DNA of 6,448 nucleotides, taken from positions 1 through 6,448 of the forward strand of contig JAOPYW010000334.1 in the NCBI GenBank assembly GCA_025964405.1, read 5' to 3'. The translations under genes were made by a program, and so were the position numbers. A model generated the notes under the pieces. The model did not search any database and was not told the origin of the DNA. It saw nothing but the letters and a program-made list of their open reading frames with translations. The first letter of the stretch is position 1; each line of letters begins with the position of its first letter. Origin of the DNA: Thermoleophilia bacterium. Lineage in GTDB: Bacteria > Actinomycetota > Thermoleophilia > Gaiellales > SKUG01. Below, piece after piece: positions 1 to 6,448 of this stretch.

Positions 1-343
1 CCTTCGTGAGGCGGAAGGGAGCGCCCGTGGTCGCGACGTAGATGGACGCGCCATCGGCCGTCGGCGCCACATCGGTCGCGAAGACGTCGAGTTCGACTCG
101 GTCGACCAACGCGCCACCCGGGTCGTAGATCCCGATCGTCGTCGGCGATCCACACGGAATATAGGTGCGTCCGGCGTCATCGAACGAACCGGAGTTGTAC
201 CCGCCCTCACATCCAACCCACGCTCGGGACTCGTACGATACGGGTGCTGCACTCGCAGGTGCTCCGCTGGCGAAGGCCGCGACCACGCAAAGAACAAACA
301 AGATGGATCGCAGGCCTCTCACCCATATGAGATCCCCGCTCAC
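1..343 (-). CDS. Exported beta-propeller-like protein, N-terminal part (cut by window edge)
   Basis: The first 114 codons of a gene that continues past the left edge. The reading frame opens at a GTG 12 bases after the stop of the GT87 gene; a second GTG seven codons in (322-320) is an equally possible start. Residues about 9-33 form a signal peptide: a basic start (VRGLRS), a hydrophobic core (ILFVLCVVAAFA) and a small-residue cleavage site near SAA-PVSY. The mature part has two cysteines (C45, C64) that could form a disulfide, then a strand-rich stretch with Gly-Ala-Leu turns and an 'APTADGASIYVATT' segment. That segment resembles a blade of an NHL/SMP-30 or lactonase-like beta-propeller, but one blade is too little to name the family. 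The early codons include ATA, AGA, TTT, GTT and CTT, which are less GC-rich than those of the neighbouring genes. Position suggests it is the last gene seen of the glycan operon. Exported protein: fairly sure. Propeller: tentative. Confidence 0.7.
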   Translation of the reverse strand, partial: MSGDLIWVRGLRSILFVLCVVAAFASGAPASAAPVSYESRAWVGCEGGYNSGSFDDAGRTYIPCGSPTTIGIYDPGGALVDRVELDVFATDVAPTADGASIYVATTGAPFRLTK

Positions 344-355
344 CTTCGAATAAAA

Positions 356-1597
356 CTACGCGCGGCGTGCGAAAGCAGCTGCTGTGATCGCGAGCAGCAC
401 GAATCCCAGCAGCACGTAGCTGTTGCCCGCCAGCGCGTCGAGACCCGACTGATGGAATTCGACGCCGTCGTTGTTCGGCATGTGCCAGAGCAGGCGTGAG
501 CCGAGCAGGGCGAAGCTCCCCGCGACCACGGCGCGCGCCAGCCACACGAAGCGCGGCGCCGACCACAGTCCGATCAGGAGCGGGAGCACGAGCACCCAGT
601 GGTGGGTCCATGACACGGGCGAGACGAGGCAGCTGACAAGGCCCGTCAGGCCGAACGCGATGTTGCGCGCGCCGCGTTGCCAGGCGCGACGCGCGGCCCA
701 GATGCCGACGGCGGCGCACAGAGCTGAAAGGACGACCCACCACGCGGTGCTGCCGCCCGGGCCGAGCAGTCGCCAGACCATGCCGTTGATCGACTGGTTG
801 CTGATGTACTCGACTCCCCCCGTGCGATCGGCATCGAAGCCTGTACCGCTCCAGAACGCGCGTGATTCCTGCGGGAGGGCGATGAACCCGATCGCGCCGG
901 CGACGACGAACGCCGCGACGCCCACGATTGCCACGCGCACGCGTCGTGTCACGGCCAACAGCACGAGGAAACTCGCGGGCGTCAGCTTGATCGCCGCGGC
1001 GATGCCGATGCCCACGCCGCGCCAAGGCCGTCCGCGCCCGAGCACGTCTTCAGCGATGAGCCAGCCGAGGAAGAAGTTGACCTGCCCGAGACGAAGGGTC
1101 TCGATGGCGGGCTCGAGCAGCAGCATCAGCCCGAAGACCAGCAGAGCGGCGCGCGCGACGTGCCGACGCGTGGGCGCAGGGGAGTCGGTCGCCAGTCGCT
1201 CCTCCAGTGCCGTGCGCCCGATCAGCCAGGCCATACGCATGAGGGCAGCCAGCGAAGCGATGGTCCAGGGGAGCGCTTCCAGTAGGCCCGCGTGGCTCAG
1301 CGGCGCGAACAGGAGTGCGGCGAACGGCGTGTAGGTGAACTGCAGGTTCGAGAGCGGTTCGACGAGCGCGTAGAGCGATCCGGCATCGAAGGCGCGGATG
1401 CCGCCCCAGCGGTAGATCGACAGGTCGAGGAAGTAGTCGTCGACAAGGAACTTGAAGACGTTCGCGGCGGCCGCGAGCAGGAGGAGCGGCAGGCCGATCG
1501 ACCAGGCGAGGCGCGCGCGGTTCAGGAGCCCCAGCGCTCCGCGTTCGCGTCTACCATCTCCGCGAGGATCGCCTCGATGTCGTAGGCCTGCTTCCAC
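356..1597 (-). CDS. GT87-family (DUF2029) membrane glycosyltransferase
   Basis: A polytopic membrane protein with about ten hydrophobic segments, 413 aa if started at the GTG at 1597. It matches the actinobacterial alpha-mannosyltransferase family GT87. These GT-C enzymes use a polyprenyl-phosphate sugar donor and act on the outer face of the cytoplasmic membrane. Family marks in order are: an Asp-rich first loop after TM1 (DDYFLDLSIYRWGG, probable catalytic Asp among these); FTYTPFAALLFAPL; LGQVN (about 170-174); AAAIKLTP (about 200-207); NQSING (about 267-272); and SPVSWTHHW (about 326-334). The start is unclear. The in-frame GTGs at 1639 and 1597 lie inside the upstream epimerase gene, lack a clear ribosome site and give an Arg-rich N-terminus that looks like out-of-frame epimerase sequence. 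No ATG, GTG or TTG follows before the conserved loop. A CTG at 1525-1523, sharing bases with the epimerase stop (CTGA) and with GGAG upstream, would give 389 aa. The sugar and acceptor cannot be read from sequence. Confidence 0.9.
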   Translation of the reverse strand: MEAGLRHRGDPRGDGRRERGALGLLNRARLAWSIGLPLLLLAAAANVFKFLVDDYFLDLSIYRWGGIRAFDAGSLYALVEPLSNLQFTYTPFAALLFAPLSHAGLLEALPWTIASLAALMRMAWLIGRTALEERLATDSPAPTRRHVARAALLVFGLMLLLEPAIETLRLGQVNFFLGWLIAEDVLGRGRPWRGVGIGIAAAIKLTPASFLVLLAVTRRVRVAIVGVAAFVVAGAIGFIALPQESRAFWSGTGFDADRTGGVEYISNQSINGMVWRLLGPGGSTAWWVVLSALCAAVGIWAARRAWQRGARNIAFGLTGLVSCLVSPVSWTHHWVLVLPLLIGLWSAPRFVWLARAVVAGSFALLGSRLLWHMPNNDGVEFHQSGLDALAGNSYVLLGFVLLAITAAAFARRA

Positions 1598-2589
1598 TCG
1601 GGGAAGTGCGACTCGAACCGGGCGTTGGAGCCAACCCACCAGATGTGGTCGCCTTGGCGGTTCTGGTCGGAGTAGGTCCAGTCGAGCGTGCGACCCGTGA
1701 GGCGCTCGCAGGCGGCGATTGCCTCAAGCATCGACGCGTGCGAATGACGGCCACCGCCGATGTTGTAGACCTCGGCCACGCGCGGCGCGCGGTAGAAGTG
1801 CTCGAACGCCGAAACAAGGTCGGCCGAGTGGATCGCGTCGCGTACCTGCTTGCCCTGGTAGCCGAACACGGTGTAGGGCTTGCCCTCCATCGTGCACTTC
1901 ATGAGGTAGCCGAGGAACCCGTGGAGCTCGGTCGCGGAATGCTGCGGACCGGTCAGCGTGCCGCCGCGGAAGCATGCAGTCTTCATGTTGAAGTAGCGGC
2001 CGTACTCCTGAACCATCACATCGGCGGCGACCTTCGACGCACCGAAGATGGAATGCATCGTCATGTCAATTGACATGGTCTCGGTGATGCCGTCGGAGTA
2101 TTCGTGACCGGGTTCGAGCTCGTAGCGGGTCTCGAGCTCGACGAGCGGCAGGCGGTTCGGCGTGTCGCCGTAGACCTTGTTGGTCGAGGTGAAGATGAAC
2201 GTCGCGTCGGGGGCGTGCTGCCGGGTCGCCTCGAGCACCGCGAGGGTGCCGCCGGCATTGACGTCGAAGTCGGTGAACGGCTCGCGCGCCGCCCAGTCGT
2301 GCGACGGCTGCGCCGCACAGTGGATGACGACATCGATATCGGTGCCGTACTTCGCGAACAGGGTGTCGACCGCCGCACGGTCGCGGATGTCGAGCCCCTC
2401 ATGCACGTAGGCGTCGCCGAGATCGGCAGCGAGCCGCTCGGCGTTCCAGGCCGTCGAAGCCTCGTCACCGAAGAACACGCGGCGCATGTCATTGTCGACA
2501 CCGACCACCGTGAGGCCGAGGCCGGCGAAGTGCCGCGCGGCCTCGGATCCGATCAGGCCACCACTCCCCGTGACGATCGCGATGCTCAC
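1522..2589 (-). CDS. NAD-dependent sugar-nucleotide epimerase/dehydratase, CDP-paratose 2-epimerase-like
   Basis: A 355-aa extended short-chain dehydrogenase/reductase, close to full length for the family, expected in the cytosol. The N-terminal Rossmann fold shows TGSGGLIG (residues 7-14) and an acidic residue after strand 2 (VDND, 31-34), which indicates NAD(H). Further marks are IHCAAQPSHDW (89-99), DVNAGGTL (109-116), the substrate loop STNKVYGD (135-142), GKQVRDAIHSADL (246-258) and VYNIGGG (274-280). STNKVYGD in place of the common STSEVYG is typical of CDP-paratose/tyvelose 2-epimerases and relatives, so 2-epimerisation of a nucleotide sugar is the nearest guess; the actual substrate is unknown. 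The usual YxxxK catalytic pair reads FGASK (F182, K186), so the Tyr is replaced by Phe. The start is GTG, whose bases overlap the TGA of the EF-hand gene (GTGA, 4-base overlap), pointing to translational coupling; the ribosome site is weak. Its 3' end overlaps the start region of the GT87 gene. Fold and class: sure. Reaction: tentative. Confidence 0.93.
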   Translation of the reverse strand: MSIAIVTGSGGLIGSEAARHFAGLGLTVVGVDNDMRRVFFGDEASTAWNAERLAADLGDAYVHEGLDIRDRAAVDTLFAKYGTDIDVVIHCAAQPSHDWAAREPFTDFDVNAGGTLAVLEATRQHAPDATFIFTSTNKVYGDTPNRLPLVELETRYELEPGHEYSDGITETMSIDMTMHSIFGASKVAADVMVQEYGRYFNMKTACFRGGTLTGPQHSATELHGFLGYLMKCTMEGKPYTVFGYQGKQVRDAIHSADLVSAFEHFYRAPRVAEVYNIGGGRHSHASMLEAIAACERLTGRTLDWTYSDQNRQGDHIWWVGSNARFESHFPEWKQAYDIEAILAEMVDANAERWGS

Positions 2590-3365
2590 GCGCGCGGATC
2601 ATCCGGGCCGACGTCACTGATGCCGGAGTCGGCGCGGCCGGAGCCGTCAGGATCGAGGCCCGGCTCGAGCGGCGTCGTGTCGATCGTCTGGGTCTCGTCG
2701 AGGCGCGCGTCGTGTTCGAGGTCGTTGCGGCCCTCGTTCTCCGGGCGGAACTCATCGCGGGCGGCGCGCGGGTCGCCGTGGTTGCGGCGTCGATTGACGA
2801 TGACCCGCCAGATCGTCGCGCCGAGCAGCGCCGCGAGCACGATGAGCACGATCGCCACGACCGTCTTGTCGCCGTCGTCGTCCTTGTTCGCAGCAGCCTC
2901 TGCCTTGGGCTTGTCGACCGGCTCGCCGCCCTCCTCGATCGCGCCATCCGGAGCGTCGGCATCGTCGGCCGAACCAGCGTTGGCGGCGATGATCGCCCGC
3001 GCTTCCTTGTCGGCCGTCACCTTGTCGGCGGCGGCCTTCTCGTTCGGGTCGATCGCACCGTTGCCGTTCACGTCCTTCGGGGTCTCCGGCGTGATGTCAG
3101 GCACCTTCACGCCGGGCCGCGGCTTCGGCGCGAGCGCACGCGTCAGCGCTGCGGCGTAGGCGTCATCCCAACCACCGTATTCGCGCTGCTGCGCAGTGAC
3201 GGCCTTATCGGCGGCGCGCAGGTCGGCAGCTGAGTACTTGCCGTCGAGCACGCCGTTGTCGTCGAGGTCCCTGAAGATCTGCGCCGGCGAGGCGGCGAGG
3301 GCCGGTGCGGCGAGGGCGAGGATCGCTACGAAAGCGATGGACAGTGTTGTCAGGATGCGGCGCAT
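2586..3365 (-). CDS. Secreted, membrane-anchored EF-hand (calcium-binding-like) protein
   Basis: A 259-aa protein that I do not recognise as a named family but whose layout is clear. Residues 1-24 are a signal peptide (MRRI, hydrophobic core, cleavage near PALA-AS). Two EF-hand-like loops follow. The first is at 33-44 (D33, D35, N37, D41, but Tyr at position 12). The second is at 98-109 (D98, N100, N102, D106, E109), with liganding residues at positions 1, 3, 5, 9 and 12 as in a canonical loop. An acidic, Ala-rich linker (about 110-167) leads to one membrane helix (about 168-190), an Arg cluster (NRRR, 191-194) and a 65-residue acidic cytosolic tail. The topology is therefore type I, with the EF-hand part outside. 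The ATG at 3365 is preceded by AAAGG at a good distance; the frame is open further upstream but that part is Arg/Ser-rich shadow of the preceding gene. It begins 19 bases after the O-antigen ligase-like gene and overlaps the epimerase start by 4 bases. Calcium binding is inferred. Confidence 0.87.
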   Translation of the reverse strand: MRRILTTLSIAFVAILALAAPALAASPAQIFRDLDDNGVLDGKYSAADLRAADKAVTAQQREYGGWDDAYAAALTRALAPKPRPGVKVPDITPETPKDVNGNGAIDPNEKAAADKVTADKEARAIIAANAGSADDADAPDGAIEEGGEPVDKPKAEAAANKDDDGDKTVVAIVLIVLAALLGATIWRVIVNRRRNHGDPRAARDEFRPENEGRNDLEHDARLDETQTIDTTPLEPGLDPDGSGRADSGISDVGPDDPRA

Positions 3366-3384
3366 GAAGACCTTTGGGTAGCTG

Positions 3385-5226
3385 TCAGGAGGAAGGCGGG
3401 GTGGCGGCGGCGACGCGCGCCTGGCGAGCTGATTCGCGCTCGATGATCGGGCCGTACTCAGGGTCGGTGGCAAGCCGCAGCTTCGCGAACTCGATCCCGT
3501 CGGGCCGGTGCAACCATACCGGTTCGGCCGCGCGCAGCACCCGCGCGGCCTCCTTCGGACGGCCGTCCGCCTCGAGCGACGCGACCTGGAATTGGAGCGC
3601 ATCCAGCGTGGGCATCAGGCTCCCGGCCTGACGGGCGTGGTCGGCCGCCGCGCCGTATCGCTTCGCGTCGAGATCCCGCGCCGACTGGTCGGCGAGCAGG
3701 TCGGCCGCGAAGGGCGTGACCGCCACCAACGCGAGCACTGCCAGGCCAGCGAGTGCGCCGAAGACGACCTTGAGCGGCGCAAGTGGAACCTCCCCGCGTG
3801 CGGGAAGCGCGCGCGGGAGCGCGACCGCGCACGCGAGGACGAGTACGAACATCACCTGCGGCAGGTCGAGGGTCCAGTCGATGAGCGACTGCGCGACGAC
3901 CATCGCCACGACCCCGGCCGCGACCGCCCGCTCCGGCGTGCGAGTGGCACCCAGCGTCGCCCGGAACAGCCAGCCGGCGATCGCGAGCGCGATGACGAGG
4001 CCCACGAGGCCGACCTCGAGCAGGAGCTGCAGCACGCTCGAGTGCACGTGCTCCGACGCCCGGTCGGCGCGCAGCGCACTCAGGCTCGAGAAGGCGTTGC
4101 CACCCTCGCCGCGCACCGGCGCGTCCTGCCACGCGTCGATCGCCTGGCGCCACCACTCGGTGCGGCGGCTGTCGTCGGTAGAGGTGAGGCGCGACACTCC
4201 TTCGAGCTGGTCGAACTGCGTTGACGCCGGGCGCTCGACCGCGGGCGTCGCGGTGTCTCGATCGCCCGACGAGTGCACGGCAAGCGCGATAACCACGACG
4301 GCCGCTGCCGCGCAGATGAGTCCGCCCACCAATCGCACGGTCGTCAGCCGCTTCGGCGCCGCGACCCCGTCAGCGTCCAGCGGAATCGGCGCCAGCCCCA
4401 CGCGGCGGAACCCGATAGCGCCGTTGACGCCGATCACGAGCACGACCGCGAGCGCCACCCAGCCGGGCACGCCTCCGACCGACAGCAGCGCCACGCCCGC
4501 GCCCAGCATGAGCGCCACGAAGATCGCCACCGCAGTACCTAGGCGCCGGTTCGAGTCGAGCAGCGCCACGACCACGAGCGCGAGGATCGTCGCCGCCAGC
4601 GCGCCGCGGCTCGCCGTCACTGCCGCAGTGGAGACCGCCGCCGCCAGCAGCGGACCCGCCAGCAGCGCCAGCCCGAACCGCCGGCTGCGGATGAGCAGCG
4701 CCGACAGCGGCGCCAACGTCAGCGCGATGATCGCCGTCGCGTTCCAGTAGCCCGAGAAGCCCGCCTCGCGCGCCGCCGGCGCACCGTGCCGCAGCACGTC
4801 CCACAAATCAGGCGCCGACACGACCACGGCCGCCGCCCCGATCGCCGCGAGCGCCAACACCCGCGACGCCTGGCGCACCAGCGCCACGTGCGCCGCGTAC
4901 ACACCGAGCCCGAACGCCGCGATGCGCCCGGCCTCCATGACCGACCCGCCCGGATCGATCGCCCACGTGCGTGACACGAAGTACCAGACGACCAGGGCGA
5001 GCACCCCGGCCACGCCCCAGCGCACGCGGGGATGCGCCGCGAACGGATCCCGCGCGAAGGCCAGCGCGATCAGCGCACCCAGCGCCAGCGCGGCGAGCGC
5101 CCGGGTCGCCGACGAACCCTCCGAGGCCGAGGGCAGCCAGAAGGTCGCCGCACCCGCGAGCACGAGCGGCACGAGCGCCACGTCGACCGGTGGCGCCGGC
5201 CGTTCTGCACGGGGGGTCGAAGACAT
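3385..5226 (-). CDS. O-antigen ligase/polymerase-like (Wzy_C) membrane protein with C-terminal TPR-like region
   Basis: A 613-aa protein with about a dozen hydrophobic segments, a large loop and a soluble-looking C-terminus. It matches the O-antigen ligase/polymerase (WaaL/Wzy) superfamily, which joins lipid-linked glycans to each other or to an acceptor outside the cytoplasmic membrane. Family marks are: GYWNATA (about 159-165) before a helix; TASRGALAA with a conserved Arg (R207); and the large loop near 317-400 with RRTEWWRQAIDAW, P-V-R-G-E-G-G-N-A-F (about 370-378) and SEHVHSSVLQLLLEVGLVGL, which supplies the usual His (H393 or H395). After the last helix (about 490-505), residues 510-580 read like one or two TPR helix pairs (RYGAAADHARQAGSL, DGRPKEAARVLRAAEP), as in several Gram-positive relatives. 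The chosen ATG gives a short polar N-terminus before TM1; the frame also stays open upstream to 5337, but that part overlaps the divergent promoter region and looks non-coding. First gene of the minus-strand operon. Ligase versus polymerase cannot be decided. Confidence 0.9.
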   Translation of the reverse strand: MSSTPRAERPAPPVDVALVPLVLAGAATFWLPSASEGSSATRALAALALGALIALAFARDPFAAHPRVRWGVAGVLALVVWYFVSRTWAIDPGGSVMEAGRIAAFGLGVYAAHVALVRQASRVLALAAIGAAAVVVSAPDLWDVLRHGAPAAREAGFSGYWNATAIIALTLAPLSALLIRSRRFGLALLAGPLLAAAVSTAAVTASRGALAATILALVVVALLDSNRRLGTAVAIFVALMLGAGVALLSVGGVPGWVALAVVLVIGVNGAIGFRRVGLAPIPLDADGVAAPKRLTTVRLVGGLICAAAAVVVIALAVHSSGDRDTATPAVERPASTQFDQLEGVSRLTSTDDSRRTEWWRQAIDAWQDAPVRGEGGNAFSSLSALRADRASEHVHSSVLQLLLEVGLVGLVIALAIAGWLFRATLGATRTPERAVAAGVVAMVVAQSLIDWTLDLPQVMFVLVLACAVALPRALPARGEVPLAPLKVVFGALAGLAVLALVAVTPFAADLLADQSARDLDAKRYGAAADHARQAGSLMPTLDALQFQVASLEADGRPKEAARVLRAAEPVWLHRPDGIEFAKLRLATDPEYGPIIERESARQARVAAATPPSS

Positions 5227-5354
5227 CTCGCGGGAGTGTATCGGCTCCCCGTGGCCCGCTGGGGCCGCTGGCACGCTGTGATCGGGGCAATCGGCGCTGC
5301 GGTCGCGTATCCTGCAACGAGCGAACCACCCCTCCACCCGAAGGCTGAAACCAC
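5227..5354. promoter_or_regulatory. Divergent intergenic region between the glycan operon and the decarboxylase gene
   Basis: This 128-base stretch separates two head-to-head genes and so should hold both promoters. On the minus strand, TACACT (5240-5235) lies 8 bases before the ATG at 5226, a spacing that would give a leaderless or near-leaderless transcript; no convincing -35 box was seen. The same place holds a short inverted repeat, GGGAG (5232-5236) and CTCCC (5245-5249), around 8 bases. On the plus strand, TATCCT (5308-5313) is a possible -10 element for the gene at 5355. These assignments are by eye and weak; only the regional role follows firmly from gene orientation. Confidence 0.5.
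5341..5345 (+). promoter_or_regulatory. Ribosome binding site of the UDP-glucuronate decarboxylase-like gene
   Basis: The purine-rich run GAAGG, just before CTGAAACCAC and the ATG at 5355, is a reasonable Shine-Dalgarno site with about 10 bases of spacing. It supports this ATG as the start, which also places the Rossmann TGGAGFLG motif at residues 7-14 as expected for the family. Confidence 0.5.
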
Positions 5355-6315
<961 letters not shown>

Positions 6316-6332
<17 letters not shown>

Positions 6333-6448
6333 CACGACCGTCTCGCACGAACATCCGCTTCACCCGGTGCCCCGCGACCACGGTCTCGGGGCGCTGCGTC
6401 TTCGGGCGGGGCCGGACGGACGGGGTGGGGGTCAGCCCACTCGGCACA
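6316..6448 (-). CDS. Possible C-terminal end of a convergent gene (partial, unknown)
   Basis: On the minus strand one frame is open from the right edge to a TGA at 6318-6316, giving 43 codons that end in GHRVKRMFVRDGRVSAWR. Nearly all third positions are G or C, clearly more than in the minus-strand frame next to it, which fits a real gene end. It would overlap the 3' end of the decarboxylase gene by 17 bases, tail to tail. I do not recognise the protein, and the piece is too short for a family call. The alternative is that this is plain intergenic sequence. Confidence 0.45.
6369..6392. other. GC-rich hairpin downstream of the decarboxylase gene
   Basis: GCCCCG (6369-6374) pairs with CGGGGC (6387-6392). 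After one mismatch, GAC pairs with GTC around a CACG loop. It lies 36 bases after the stop of the plus-strand gene, so it could help end transcription. It has no T-run after it and falls inside the possible convergent reading frame, so a chance GC-rich palindrome is just as likely. Confidence 0.25.

Noticed and set aside
207..1025. Minus-strand open frame (272 codons) spanning the GT87 gene end and the propeller gene start
   Set aside because: Very Arg-rich frame-shifted reading of two genes. Its ATG at 330-328 could be mistaken for the start of the downstream gene, but that frame stops at 207 and lacks the mature exported sequence.
471..1334. Plus-strand open frame (287 codons) opposite the GT87 gene
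   Set aside because: Arg/Ser/Ala/Pro-rich shadow with no domain; the GT87 motifs on the minus strand explain the region.
2051..2094. Inverted-repeat-like CATCGTCATGTCAATTGACATGG around 2055-2077 as an operator
   Set aside because: TGTCAATTGACA is a neat palindrome, but it lies well inside the epimerase coding region (residues SMSIDM) with no sign of a promoter or second start there; most likely chance.
2104..3159. Plus-strand open frame (351 codons) opposite the epimerase and EF-hand genes
   Set aside because: It runs across two well-supported minus-strand genes and its composition is low-complexity; no motif was seen.
3716..4750. Long plus-strand open frame (344 codons) opposite the O-antigen ligase-like gene
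   Set aside because: Its product is Ser/Thr/Ala/Arg-rich with no recognisable motif, while the minus strand carries a clear membrane protein family over the same bases. Long shadow frames are expected at this GC content.
5227..5337. Extended N-terminus of the ligase-like protein (start at 5337, 650 aa)
   Set aside because: The extra 37 residues are Cys/Arg/His/Pro-rich and unlike a membrane protein N-terminus, and they would fill the promoter region; the ATG at 5226 fits better.

Overview
The DNA is GC-rich (about 70 percent by eye), with strong G/C preference at third codon positions, GTG starts, Ala/Arg/Asp-rich proteins, and gene families common in actinobacteria (a GT87 mannosyltransferase-type membrane enzyme). 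This suggests a high-GC actinobacterium, possibly in or near Thermoleophilia/Solirubrobacterales. The lineage is an inference from protein style, not a sequence match.

Almost all of the window is one surface-glycan locus. Five genes lie on the minus strand, packed as a probable operon read from right to left: an O-antigen ligase/polymerase-like membrane protein (5226 to 3385); a secreted, membrane-anchored EF-hand protein (3365 to 2586); an NAD-dependent sugar-nucleotide epimerase of the CDP-paratose 2-epimerase-like group (2589 to 1522); a GT87 polyprenyl-phosphate-sugar-dependent glycosyltransferase (start near 1597 or 1525, ending at 356); and the first 114 codons of an exported beta-propeller-like protein (343, running off the left edge). 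Gaps in this run are 19 and 12 bases, and two junctions overlap.

On the plus strand, divergently from 5355, is a UDP-glucuronate decarboxylase (UDP-xylose synthase) type SDR. The 128-base region 5227-5354 must hold the starts of both transcription units. Right of it, 6333-6448 is probably the C-terminal end of a convergent minus-strand gene entering from outside the window.

Functionally, the two SDR enzymes would make activated sugars (UDP-xylose and a product not determined here). The GT87 enzyme would add a sugar from a lipid-linked donor on the outer face of the membrane. The Wzy/WaaL-like protein would polymerise or ligate the glycan. The EF-hand and propeller proteins are exported partners of unknown role. 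No RNA gene, CRISPR array, insertion sequence or phage element was seen. The features most worth a second look are the EF-hand anchor protein inside the operon, the Phe in place of the usual catalytic Tyr of the epimerase, and the unusual start of the GT87 gene.
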